This document shows positions 6,187 through 12,611 of a DNA stretch of 12,611 nucleotides, piece after piece. The notes below the pieces were generated by a model. The model worked only from the letters and a program-made list of their open reading frames with translations. It had not been told where the DNA came from and ran no database searches. Origin of the DNA: Chloroflexota bacterium (GTDB taxonomy: Bacteria > Chloroflexota > UBA6077 > JACCZL01); NCBI GenBank assembly GCA_013695975.1, contig JACCZL010000277.1:1-12611 (forward strand), read 5' to 3'. Position 1 is the first letter of the stretch, and each line of letters starts with the position of its first letter. The translations under genes and the position numbers were made by a program.

Positions 6187-6429
6187 ATGGTGGCACGCAA
6201 GGTAGCCGTGACGATCGACGCGGAGCTCCTGGAGCAAGTGGATCGCTGGGTAGCCACCGGAGAGTTCCCGAACCGCAGTCGAGCGGTCCAGGCCGGACTA
6301 GCGAGGCTCCACGAGGACCGCGCCAGGCGGCACTCGCTGCTGCGCGAGCTAGCCAAGCTGGACCCCGTCGAGGAGCGTGCGCTGGCCGAAGAGTGGCTCG
6401 CCGGAGAAGCGCCTTGGCCCGAGTACTGA
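6187..6429 (+). CDS. Ribbon-helix-helix antitoxin of a MazEF-type pair
   Basis: This 80-residue protein has a short N-terminal ribbon-helix-helix DNA-binding domain: the beta strand ARKVAVTID (3-11) followed by ELLEQVDRWVATGEFPNRSR and AVQAGLARL (13-41), as in CopG/ParD-like antitoxins. The charged tail (about 42-80), ending in APWPEY, would wrap around and neutralise the toxin. The ATG at 6187 follows a GGGGGA stretch by about 5 bases. Its last 16 bases overlap the toxin gene, which favours coupled translation. It is expected to repress its own promoter through the palindrome at 6155-6166. Family assignment rests on the strand-helix-helix pattern and on the MazF neighbour. Confidence 0.88.
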   Translation: MVARKVAVTIDAELLEQVDRWVATGEFPNRSRAVQAGLARLHEDRARRHSLLRELAKLDPVEERALAEEWLAGEAPWPEY

Positions 6430-6749
6430 GGGGAGAAGTCTACTGGGCCGACCTCGAGCCGATCCGTGGACACGAGCAGGGCGGCAGACGTCCAGTCCTC
6501 GTGCTCAGTCACGAGCTGTTCAATAGCCGCTCCGAGACGGTCATCGTCATGGCCCTGACCAGTCAGCCGCGGCGGGTCGGCTATCCGCTGACCTGGCAGC
6601 TACCACCCAACACCTTACCACGCCAGTCCTGGGTCAGGATCTCGCAGGTCCGCACGATCTTCACTGATCGGCTGGGAGATCGCCTCGGCCAGCTGAGCGA
6701 ACGTGACCTCGATGACATCGTAGGCGGCCTGCTGCAGCTCATCGGCTGA
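6414..6749 (+). CDS. mazF: MazF/PemK-family endoribonuclease toxin
   Basis: This 111-residue protein has the usual length for MazF, an mRNA-cleaving toxin. The opening LRGEVYWADLEPIRGHEQGG, followed by RRPVLVLSHELFN (25-37), is the classic MazF N-terminus. Arg25/Arg26 before PVLV and the ALTSQ segment (47-51) correspond to the catalytic arginine and threonine/serine positions. IPLP-like sequence is replaced by WQLPPNTLPRQSWVRISQVR (61-80), ending in the conserved QVRTI strand. I chose the TTG at 6414 because GGAGA ends 6 bases before it; a GTG at 6393 would add seven residues outside the family pattern. All key residues are intact, so the toxin is probably active. RNA target sequence cannot be read from the gene. 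Confidence 0.92.
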   Translation: MARVLRGEVYWADLEPIRGHEQGGRRPVLVLSHELFNSRSETVIVMALTSQPRRVGYPLTWQLPPNTLPRQSWVRISQVRTIFTDRLGDRLGQLSERDLDDIVGGLLQLIG

Positions 6750-6825
6750 GACCGCCGAACTCTCGGGTCCAGCGCCATGCACGCGTATGTCATCACCCGC
6801 TATGGGGATTCGCGGCCAAGCCCGA

Positions 6826-7740
6826 TCAATCAGGGGAGCTCGGGGCCTCGATGAAGGCGCGGCGCCAGGCCCGGGCGATCTCCAGGCGGCGGGCGAACCA
6901 GACCCCAGGGTGGCTCTTGGCGTACTCGACGAAGCGCTCGACGGCCACCGAGCGCGCAGGCCGCCCGGCGATTCGGCAGTGCAAGCCGACCGACATCATC
7001 TTCGGCGTCGTCGCGCCCTCGCGGTAAAGGCAATCGAACGCGTCCTTCAGATACTCGCCGAAGTCGTCCGCCGGCCCGAAATGGGGCGCTCCCCAGAAAC
7101 GCCCGTCGTTGGTGTCGAGGGCGTAGGGCACGACGCACCAGGGCCGCCCGCCGACGTCGACCAGGAACGGCAGGTCGTCGGCATAGCTGTCGCAGTCGTA
7201 CTCGAAGCCACCCTCCTCGACCACCAGCCGACGGGTGTACTGGCTCGGCCCGTAACGGCAGTACCAGCCCAGCGGCCGTCGCCCGATCGTCCGCTCGAGC
7301 GACTGGACGGCCAGGCGGATATGCTCGCGCTCCACCACCTCGCCGAGCGTCGAGACCTCCTCCCAGCGGTAGCCGTGACTCACCACCTCGTGCGACGCAG
7401 ACCGCAGGTAATCGGCCAGTTGAGGGTTGCGCTCGACGGCGACCGCGCAGGCGAAGACCGTCGCCGGCACCCCCTGCCGGTCGAAGATGTCCAGCAGCCG
7501 CCAGACCCCGACTCGGCTGCCGTACTCGAACATCGACTCCATCGCCAGGTCCCGCTTGCCCGGCTGCTGCGCCCGCGTCGCCTCCCCGGTGTCCTCGCTC
7601 CGCGGGTCGCCATCCAGAATCGCCTGCTCGGAGCCCTCCTCATAGTTCAGGACCAACGAAACGGCGATCCGCGCCCCATCCGGCCAGGGTGCCCGCGGCG
7701 GCACGCGGCCGTAGCCGACGAAATCGCGAGTATCGGTCAC
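6826..7740 (-). CDS. puuE: PuuE-type allantoinase (polysaccharide deacetylase fold)
   Basis: This 304-residue protein of the carbohydrate esterase 4 fold resembles PuuE, the metal-independent allantoinase that opens allantoin to allantoate. The N-terminus RDFVGYGRVPPRAPWPDGAR is characteristic of that branch. The NodB metal motif TFDD is replaced by LNYEEGSE (31-38), also as in PuuE. The second motif region reads SHGYRW (121-126), followed by GWYCRYGPS (158-166) and GLHCRIAGRPAR (252-263). It starts at a GTG at 7740 with only a weak upstream GGTAAAG. It lies 45 bp after the small acidic gene and on the same strand as the hydantoinase-type gene. The cyclic-ureide context fits purine breakdown. 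A deacylase for another substrate in the same subfamily is the main alternative. Confidence 0.82.
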   Translation of the reverse strand: MTDTRDFVGYGRVPPRAPWPDGARIAVSLVLNYEEGSEQAILDGDPRSEDTGEATRAQQPGKRDLAMESMFEYGSRVGVWRLLDIFDRQGVPATVFACAVAVERNPQLADYLRSASHEVVSHGYRWEEVSTLGEVVEREHIRLAVQSLERTIGRRPLGWYCRYGPSQYTRRLVVEEGGFEYDCDSYADDLPFLVDVGGRPWCVVPYALDTNDGRFWGAPHFGPADDFGEYLKDAFDCLYREGATTPKMMSVGLHCRIAGRPARSVAVERFVEYAKSHPGVWFARRLEIARAWRRAFIEAPSSPD

Positions 7741-7773
7741 GAGTCTTTACCAGCGGCCGCTGAGGGCAGATCC

Positions 7774-7790
7774 GTCGGGCCGCCCCTACG
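7774..7790. repeat. Solo arm of the GTAGGGGC repeat family
   Basis: CGCCCCTACG (7781-7790) matches one terminus of the repeat elements elsewhere in the window, and I find no partner arm nearby. The TAG inside the arm, read on the minus strand (7788-7786), is the stop codon of the adjacent small gene. It may be the remains of an element of which the other half was lost. Confidence 0.5.
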
Positions 7791-8112
7791 AATGGGGCTT
7801 CACGCCGGCGCCGTCGACGATATCCCGTACGCGCCGCTCGGACGGAGGTGCCGCGACCGTTACGGCGTTGGGCACCTCCGGCTCAGCCAAGTCCTCTTCG
7901 AGGTAAGCCAACACCTCCCCGATCTCGAGTACGCCGATGTCATCCGGATTCGCCACCAGCCAGGCATGGCGGGTCAGCAGAGCAGCGTTGACCTCCTCGA
8001 TCGTGCTCGCGAACAGGATCTGGTCGATCAAGTGTTGACGCCGCGGATCGGCGCCCAGCTCCTCAGCGCGTTCGAGTGTGAGCGGCTTCACCCGAGGGTA
8101 GATCAACGTCAT
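7786..8112 (-). CDS. Small acidic protein of unknown function
   Basis: I do not recognise this 108-residue protein. It begins MTLIYPRVKPLTLERAEELG and has a helical, charged centre (RRQHLIDQILFASTIEEVNA, then ALLTRHAWLVANPDDIGVLE) and an acidic stretch EDLAEPEVP (about 77-85). There is no signal peptide, membrane segment or cysteine. The ATG at 8112 overlaps the TGA of the upstream HEXXH gene (ATGA), and AGGAGC lies about 5 bases before it, so the two are almost certainly translated together. The stop codon lies in a repeat arm, so its C-terminus may have been changed by that element. It could be a partner or inhibitor of the HEXXH protein, by context only. Confidence 0.72.
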   Translation of the reverse strand: MTLIYPRVKPLTLERAEELGADPRRQHLIDQILFASTIEEVNAALLTRHAWLVANPDDIGVLEIGEVLAYLEEDLAEPEVPNAVTVAAPPSERRVRDIVDGAGVKPHS

Positions 8113-8684
8113 AGCAGCTCCTGCCATCGTTGTACCCTGAGGGCGCGGGTGGCTGCCACGAGCATACCGGCACGGCCCGCTGCGTCCGCGCGGAGGAGGC
8201 CCAAGTAGAATGCCTCGATCTCGGCACCTTGTCGCCGACGGTGCGCCTCCAACGCGCGGATAAACAGATTGTAGCCATGCTCGTTGTCGGCGGAGAGGAA
8301 GACCTCGTCATCCATCTCGACGCCCGCGGCGCGAAGGACGCGCTGTCGGAGGAGTCGCTGCATCTGCTCGACGATCGCCTCTTCCCACCGGCGCGACATC
8401 GGATCGGGGCGGCCCGGGGAGAAGGCGCCGGAGACCGAATGCAGTCCCTCGTGAATCATGGTTCGCCAGCGCAGCGTCGCGTCGAGGAGAACGTCTTCGC
8501 GCAGACTGATGCCGCACCAGCCGTGCTTCTGGCCGGAGAATGGGTATGCAACGTCGCGAACCAGGACGACACCGCGCCAGTGCGACCACAGCCCAGAGAG
8601 TCGCTCGATGTGAGGGATGAGGCGGTCCAGATCAGCCTCCGCGGCCGGGCGCAACGGGTGATCGAGACCACGCTCTCCCGACAC
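8109..8684 (-). CDS. Unrecognised zincin-like protein with a HEXXH motif
   Basis: This 191-residue soluble protein contains RTMIHEGLHSVSG, with a HEXXH motif at residues 78-82 (HEGLH). A glutamate pair follows 19-20 residues later in WEEAIVEQ (100-107) and could supply the third zinc ligand, as in gluzincins. The N-terminal third (DRLIPHIERLSGLWSHWRGV) and the helical C-terminal third (FIRALEAHRRRQGAEIEAFY) do not match a family I know. No signal peptide or membrane helix is seen, so a cytoplasmic metallopeptidase or related zinc hydrolase is the best reading. The GTG at 8684 lies 10 bp after the hydantoinase stop with a poor ribosome-binding site. Its TGA overlaps the next gene's ATG by 4 bp. 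Confidence 0.7.
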   Translation of the reverse strand: MSGERGLDHPLRPAAEADLDRLIPHIERLSGLWSHWRGVVLVRDVAYPFSGQKHGWCGISLREDVLLDATLRWRTMIHEGLHSVSGAFSPGRPDPMSRRWEEAIVEQMQRLLRQRVLRAAGVEMDDEVFLSADNEHGYNLFIRALEAHRRRQGAEIEAFYLGLLRADAAGRAGMLVAATRALRVQRWQELL

Positions 8685-8694
8685 CTCAGCGCGC

Positions 8695-10134
8695 TCAGGA
8701 CGTGACTACCTGACGCGACTCCCGCGCCCCATCGACGAAGCGCGGCAGGTACGTCCCGCCGCCCGACCCCTGGCGCAGCTCCTCCCCGTCCAGCAACACC
8801 CGACCTCGGAGCAGCGAGAGGACCGGTTTGCCCTCGAGCTCCCAGCCATTCCAGTTGCTGTAGCCGGCCTCCGACTGGAGCGTGCTCCCGTCGAGCCGCC
8901 AGCGGACCGTCGGGTCGATCACCACCAGGTCGGCGTCCGCGCCAGGGGCGATCCGGCCCTTGCGGGGGTAAAGCCCGAAGACACGGGCCGGGGCCTCACT
9001 CAGGATCTCGGCCAGCCTCGGCAGGCTGATCCGCCCCCGGGCCACGCCCTCGCTGTAGAGCAGCGGCAGCAGCGTCTCGGTCCCGGGTGCGCCATAGGAG
9101 ATCTCGCCGAACCGCTCGGGCGGGTAGCGCTTCTTGTCGGGCGGCCCGGGGGCGTGGTCGCTGGCGACGACCTGGACGTCACCCGCGACCAGGCCGTGCC
9201 AGAGGGCCTGGTTGTCCTCCGAGTACCGCATCGGCGGCGCGATCTTGGCCAGGCCGCCGTTTCGACGAGTCGTCTCGTCGGTTAGGGTCAGGTACTGGGG
9301 ACAGGTCTCGACGACGACCTGCTTGCCGGCCCGGCGGGCAACAGCGGCGATGGGGAGCACGTCGGCCACGCTGGTGTGGACCAGGTACAGCCGGCAGTCA
9401 AGCGCACTCGCGAGCTGGATCGCTCGGAAAGCAGCCTCCAATTCCGCCACGTGCGGGCGAGTCGCCAGGTAAGTCTCGGCGGTGTAGGCCCCTTGCGCGA
9501 TGTAACGGTCCTCCAGAAAGTCGATCAGGTCGCCGTTTTCGGCGTGGCAGCACCAGATTCCGCCGAGGCCGCCGATCGTCTCGAGCGCCCGCATCAGCGG
9601 CGCCCCGTCCCACATGATCCCCCGCTTGCGGTAGGCCAGGAACATCTTGAACGACGGGACGCCCACGGCGAACGCCTCCGGGATCTGATCGAAGACGTCG
9701 TCGGTCGGCCCACCGAGGCGGCAGTGCATCGCGAAGTCGATCACCGACTCGCGCTCGCCCTCGTCTCGGAAGTACTCGAGCGTCTCGCCCAGGCTCATCG
9801 GCGGGCAGTGCGGGATGTAGGGAATGACCGTCGTGACGCCCCCGAGCGCCGCCCCGCGCGTCAGGCTCCCCCAGCTATCGGCCGTGTCGTTGAGCGTCCG
9901 GTGATGGACGTGGGCGTCGATCACCCCGGGCAGGACGATCTTGTCCCCTACGTCGATCGTCCGCGTGGCCAGACCGGGCCGACGCGCCTGCTCAGCGTCG
10001 AGGAGCGCCGCCACCTGCTCGCCCTTGATCGCGATCCCGGCCGCCACCACCCCGTCGCCGACTACGACCCGCTCGCCGATCACCATCAGGTCGTAGGAAG
10101 GAGGCCCACGCCGGGCAGAGCTCGTCTCGCTCAT
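8695..10134 (-). CDS. Hydantoinase/allantoinase-type cyclic amidohydrolase
   Basis: This 479-residue metal-dependent amidohydrolase opens cyclic amide rings such as hydantoins, dihydropyrimidines or allantoin. All metal ligands of the binuclear site are visible: His75 and His77 in IDAHVH, Lys163 (expected carbamylated) in SFKMFLAY, His197 in CHAENG, His253 in LVHTS and Asp326 in ASDHAP. The C-terminal composite beta domain is present (IAPGADADLVVIDP, 395-408). The gene begins at the ATG at 10134, which shares ATGA with the stop of the methyltransferase gene. The open frame continues upstream to 10830 only by chance, inside that gene. The neighbouring PuuE supports a ureide substrate. Allantoinase (AllB) and D-hydantoinase/dihydropyrimidinase cannot be told apart safely here. 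Confidence 0.88.
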   Translation of the reverse strand: MSETSSARRGPPSYDLMVIGERVVVGDGVVAAGIAIKGEQVAALLDAEQARRPGLATRTIDVGDKIVLPGVIDAHVHHRTLNDTADSWGSLTRGAALGGVTTVIPYIPHCPPMSLGETLEYFRDEGERESVIDFAMHCRLGGPTDDVFDQIPEAFAVGVPSFKMFLAYRKRGIMWDGAPLMRALETIGGLGGIWCCHAENGDLIDFLEDRYIAQGAYTAETYLATRPHVAELEAAFRAIQLASALDCRLYLVHTSVADVLPIAAVARRAGKQVVVETCPQYLTLTDETTRRNGGLAKIAPPMRYSEDNQALWHGLVAGDVQVVASDHAPGPPDKKRYPPERFGEISYGAPGTETLLPLLYSEGVARGRISLPRLAEILSEAPARVFGLYPRKGRIAPGADADLVVIDPTVRWRLDGSTLQSEAGYSNWNGWELEGKPVLSLLRGRVLLDGEELRQGSGGGTYLPRFVDGARESRQVVTS

Positions 10135-11078
10135 CGACGTCCAGCAACCGGCGCGCCGAACGTCTCGGCGAGCGCCTTGATGTGGGCCGGCTCGACGCCG
10201 CAGCAGCCGCCGACGATCTGAGCGCCCTCGCGAACCCAGACCCTGGCGTGTTCGAGGTACTCTTCCGGCGTCTCGGCCAGCGTGAAGTCCCAGCCCGGAT
10301 TCACGAAGCGACCGGTGTTGGCGTAGACGCCGAGCGGCAGGGTCGTCGCCTCGCGCAGCCAGGCCATCAGGCCGTAGATCGAGGTCGCCGGCAGGCAGTT
10401 GACCAGGATCGCGCCGATACCCATCTGCTCCAGCTTCGTCGCCGCCCGCCGGAAGAGGTCTCCGTCCACCTTCCGCAGCTCGCCGTAGAGGCCGACCTGC
10501 CCGCCGACCACCCGCCGATAGGCGACCCACAGCGGCACCCCGCTCTCCAGCAAGATCTCGTACTCCGGAAAATGGAGGTCCTTCGGGATCTCCTGGATCG
10601 CCTCCATGATCATCAGGTCCGGCTGGGCCTCCTTCAACAAGCCGGCCAGATCCTTCAGCCAGGCCGGATCGCAGAGGGCCGGGCGGGCCTGGACGAAGGC
10701 GACGGCCACGTCGTCGGCCCGGCCCAGCTTGGCGGCCTCTTCGCGGACCAGGTCGATCGACAGTCCGACGATCTTCCGCCAGGTCCCCGGCGCGGCGTCG
10801 ACCCGCCCATCCAGCTCGGCCGTCGGGCACATGTCCATCCTGAAGGTGTTGGTCATCAGGACCTCGGCTCCCGCCTCGATGTAGCGGCGGTGAACCTCAC
10901 GAGTAATCGCGACGCCCTCCTCGGTGTACAGCCCGCGCACGCCCCACAGCTCGCCGAGGTTCTGGTCCGGTGGGTAGCCGACCTTGAGCATCTCCGTCGA
11001 GATGCCCCCGTCCAGGACCACGACCTCGCCGCGCCTCAGCCTGTCTTCGAGCTTCTGGTAGTTCGTCGTCTTCGCCAT
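10131..11078 (-). CDS. Homocysteine S-methyltransferase family protein
   Basis: This 315-residue protein has a TIM-barrel fold that uses zinc-bound thiolate chemistry to move methyl groups. The N-terminal VVLDGGISTEMLKVG (20-34), EVLMTNTFR (72-80) and the zinc cysteines Cys228 (ILVNCLP) and Cys292-Cys293 (VGGCCG) are all present, so it should be active. Family members make methionine from homocysteine with S-methylmethionine or a betaine-like donor. The donor here is unknown, but a betaine/choline-type binding protein is encoded upstream. The ATG at 11078 follows GAGGGA by about 10 bases and lies 13 bp after the SnoaL-like gene. Its stop overlaps the amidohydrolase start by 4 bp. Some members act on selenium or other thiols. 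Confidence 0.88.
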   Translation of the reverse strand: MAKTTNYQKLEDRLRRGEVVVLDGGISTEMLKVGYPPDQNLGELWGVRGLYTEEGVAITREVHRRYIEAGAEVLMTNTFRMDMCPTAELDGRVDAAPGTWRKIVGLSIDLVREEAAKLGRADDVAVAFVQARPALCDPAWLKDLAGLLKEAQPDLMIMEAIQEIPKDLHFPEYEILLESGVPLWVAYRRVVGGQVGLYGELRKVDGDLFRRAATKLEQMGIGAILVNCLPATSIYGLMAWLREATTLPLGVYANTGRFVNPGWDFTLAETPEEYLEHARVWVREGAQIVGGCCGVEPAHIKALAETFGAPVAGRR

Positions 11079-11091
11079 CGTCCACTATCCC

Positions 11092-11559
11092 TCAGTCCGC
11101 CACGGCGCCGGTCATCTGTCGCTGGAGCGTCGCCAGGTCGTAGTAGAGCCACTGCTGGTGGATCTTGCCGTGCATGAAGTGGAACAGCGCCGCGGCCTGG
11201 CAGCCGATGCGGTTGCCCCGCCCGGGCAGGCCGAGGAAGTCGCCGCGATGGGTCCCCTGGAAGGTCAACTCGAGCGCCGCCCGCTCGCCGCCGTCGACGA
11301 GTCCGTACAGCACCAGGCTGAGGTCCGGTACGGCCGTAAACCAGACTCGATAGTACCCCTCGACGGCCTCCCGCCCGCGCGGCCAAGCCCCGTGCGGAAT
11401 CCACGGCCCCGGCTCCCCCTCCAGGCTCCGCACCTGGGACCAGCCGACGTCGAAGATCAAGCCGTTCTCTCCGAACAGCGCAGTGATCCGATCGACATCG
11501 TGCGCGTTCACCGCCGCCGCGTACGCTTTGACCAGGGCCTTTACGTCGAGGGCTGCCAT
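11092..11559 (-). CDS. SnoaL-like (NTF2-fold) protein
   Basis: This 155-residue single-domain protein has the NTF2/SnoaL pattern. It starts with a helix AALDVKALVKAYAAAVNAHD (2-21) and then VDRITALFGENGLIFDVGWS (22-41). PRGREAVEGYYRVWFTAVPD (60-79) is the usual segment around the pocket, and the strands LELTFQGTHRGDFLGLPGRG and AAALFHFMHGKIHQQWLYYD complete the cone. Members are polyketide cyclases, ketosteroid isomerase relatives or ligand-binding proteins, and no specific role can be assigned. TGGAGG sits 6-7 bases before the ATG at 11559. A start 12 codons upstream would run into the repeat element and was rejected. It is the first gene of the minus-strand run. Confidence 0.87.
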   Translation of the reverse strand: MAALDVKALVKAYAAAVNAHDVDRITALFGENGLIFDVGWSQVRSLEGEPGPWIPHGAWPRGREAVEGYYRVWFTAVPDLSLVLYGLVDGGERAALELTFQGTHRGDFLGLPGRGNRIGCQAAALFHFMHGKIHQQWLYYDLATLQRQMTGAVAD

Positions 11560-11580
11560 CCGAGCCTCCAGGAGCCAGTT

Positions 11581-11650
11581 GTAGGGGCGAAGCATTCGCG
11601 CGCGGGCGATTGGTTAGGGTAGGACTGATGCGCGAATGCTTCGCCCCTAC
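11581..11650. repeat. Inverted-repeat element, GTAGGGGC family, copy 4 (best copy)
   Basis: The arms at 11581-11601 and 11630-11650 are perfect 21-bp reverse complements, beginning GTAGGGGCGAAGCATTCGCG and ending in the complementary CGCCCCTAC. The loop is 28 bases. It lies just upstream of the SnoaL-like start, so it may be transcribed as a strong hairpin, or may end transcription from the ABC-transporter gene. Perfect arms suggest recent origin or selection for pairing. Confidence 0.9.
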
Positions 11651-11681
11651 GGGCCACCCTGCGCTCTGCCAGAACCCAGAC

Positions 11682-11699
11682 TTCATCCCTCAGGATGAA
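11682..11699 (-). terminator. Small hairpin downstream of the substrate-binding protein gene
   Basis: TTCATCC (11682-11688) and GGATGAA (11693-11699) form a 7-bp stem with a 4-base loop, about 60 bases beyond the end of the binding-protein gene. No clear T-run follows on the minus strand, so terminator function is uncertain. The rest of 11651-11759 shows nothing else convincing. Confidence 0.3.
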
Positions 11700-11759
11700 C
11701 GCGGTTGATATTCTTTCACCCCTACCGAACGCCCACGCCTTTACCCGCACCACCTCGTA

Positions 11760-12611
11760 CTACCGAATCAGCCCCTGCTCCTTGAGGTAGGCCTTGGCGA
11801 CCTCGTCCGGCTCCTTTTTGTCCTGGTCGACCTGCAAGTTCAGGGCCGCCATTGCCTTGTCGTCGATCTTGCCGCCGAGCTTGTTGAGCAGGTCGGCGAT
11901 CGTCGGATCCTTCTCGAGCAGGTCCTGGCGGACGACCGGCGCGGCGAAGTAGGGTGGGAAGAACTTCAGGTCGTCCTCCAGCGTCAGCAGGTTTAGGGCG
12001 GGGATGCGTCCATCCGTGGCGAACGCCGAGATCACGTCGACCTGCCTCGAGCCCACCGCCTGGTACATCAGGCCAGGGTCCATCGCTCGGACCTCGTTGA
12101 ACTTCATCCCATACGTGTCCTGGAGGCCGGGCAGCCCGTCGGGGCGAGTCGCGAACTCCTGGGTCGCGCCGAACGTCAGCGAGCCGGCCCGGTCCTTCAA
12201 GTCAGAGACCTTCCGCGCGCCCAGCTCGGCCGCGCGGTCCGCCCGCATCGTGACGGCGTAGGTGTTGTTGAAGCCCCACGGCTGGAGCCAGGTCGACTTG
12301 AACTGCGCCTCGTACTCCCGCTTGACGGTGTTGTACACGTTCCGCGGGTCGGTGTCCGGCGGCAGCCTCAAGAGCGCGATCAGCCCAGTTCCGGTGTACT
12401 CGACGTAGGCGTCGACGTCGCCGTTCACCAGCGCCTGGTGGACGACGGCCGTGCCGCCGAGGTTGAGCTTGCGGTCGACCGGATACCCGGCATCCTCGAG
12501 CAGGGCCGCGACGATGTTGCCGACGATGAGCTGCTCGGTGAAGTTCTTCGAGCCGATCGCGACCCGCGGCTTCGGGCCGCTCGGCTTGGCCGCGGCCGGC
12601 GCCGACGTCGG
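11760..12611 (-). CDS. Glycine betaine/choline-type ABC transporter substrate-binding protein (5' end outside the window)
   Basis: The last 283 codons are present; the frame is open to the window edge, so the start and any lipoprotein signal lie outside. It opens with a low-complexity PTSAPAAAKPSGPKPR linker, common after the lipid-anchored cysteine. VAIGSKNFTEQLIVGNIVAA then follows, the typical start of OpuAC/OpuBC/OsmF-type periplasmic-binding domains. Further marks are GDVDAYVEYTGTGLIALL, WLQPWGFNNTYAVTMRAD, DLKDRAGSLTFGATQEFATR and the final EPDEVAKAYLKEQGLI. Such proteins bind quaternary amines through an aromatic cage and deliver them to the membrane permease. The transporter partners are presumably upstream, beyond 12611. 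The ligand (glycine betaine, choline or carnitine) cannot be fixed from this part. Confidence 0.92.
   Translation of the reverse strand, partial: PTSAPAAAKPSGPKPRVAIGSKNFTEQLIVGNIVAALLEDAGYPVDRKLNLGGTAVVHQALVNGDVDAYVEYTGTGLIALLRLPPDTDPRNVYNTVKREYEAQFKSTWLQPWGFNNTYAVTMRADRAAELGARKVSDLKDRAGSLTFGATQEFATRPDGLPGLQDTYGMKFNEVRAMDPGLMYQAVGSRQVDVISAFATDGRIPALNLLTLEDDLKFFPPYFAAPVVRQDLLEKDPTIADLLNKLGGKIDDKAMAALNLQVDQDKKEPDEVAKAYLKEQGLIR

Noticed and set aside
6787..8208. A 473-codon open frame on the plus strand
   Set aside because: It lies opposite the PuuE and small acidic genes, which have clear motifs or coupled starts. Its translation is low-complexity, rich in R, D, P and A, as expected for a shadow in GC-rich DNA.
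8695..10830. A 711-codon frame that would fuse an N-terminal extension to the hydantoinase
   Set aside because: The extra 232 codons are the out-of-frame antisense-like reading of the methyltransferase gene. The ATG at 10134 with ATGA overlap is the natural start.
1..12611. CRISPR arrays, tRNA, rRNA, transposase or phage genes
   Set aside because: No regularly spaced repeats, no cloverleaf or rRNA-like sequence and no transposase or integrase motif were seen on either strand.

Overview
The window is strongly GC-rich by eye, and its coding regions carry G or C at most third codon positions. Gene content and dispersed repeats with a GTAGGGGC terminus suggest a Chloroflexota bacterium, perhaps of the Thermomicrobia/Sphaerobacter type. 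That assignment is inferred from gene families and repeats, not from a phylogenetic marker.

Left part (1-1757): the 5' end of a short-chain dehydrogenase gene (minus), a single-domain rhodanese (minus) and a divergent MarR-family regulator (plus). The rhodanese-marR gap holds two near-identical palindromes (GTTGC-N4-GCAAC). The marR-proximal palindrome supplies the -35 hexamers of two back-to-back candidate promoters, and the marR transcript is predicted to be leaderless from a GTG at 1051.

Middle part (1758-6749, all plus): an intact L-glutamate-gamma-semialdehyde dehydrogenase (proline/arginine catabolism). It is followed by a decayed cassette of three membrane-protein genes (LspA-like, Lgt-like, UbiA-like), each missing large parts. 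Then come a CorA-family metal transporter with a GTN instead of a GMN signature, a perfect 14-bp hairpin, a remnant of a DUF6766-type small membrane protein, a PPC/DUF296-domain protein, and an overlapping RHH antitoxin-MazF toxin pair with its own promoter and palindrome.

Right part (6826-12611, all minus, read right to left): the 3' part of a glycine-betaine/choline-type ABC substrate-binding protein. After it lies a compact run: SnoaL-like protein, homocysteine S-methyltransferase family protein, hydantoinase/allantoinase-type amidohydrolase, an unrecognised HEXXH (zincin-like) protein and a small acidic unrecognised protein. A PuuE-type allantoinase follows. Two junctions in this run are 4-bp ATGA overlaps, so it probably works as one translationally coupled operon. 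Two unrelated folds that act on cyclic ureides (PuuE and the hydantoinase) point to purine or hydantoin breakdown.

Three complete inverted-repeat elements and one solo arm of a GTAGGGGC...GCCCCTAC family sit between genes. In one case the repeat arm supplies the stop codon of the neighbouring gene. No rRNA, tRNA, CRISPR array or transposase was seen. I find no complete, clearly novel multi-gene system. The best candidates for something undescribed are the HEXXH/small-protein pair and the back-to-back MarR control region.
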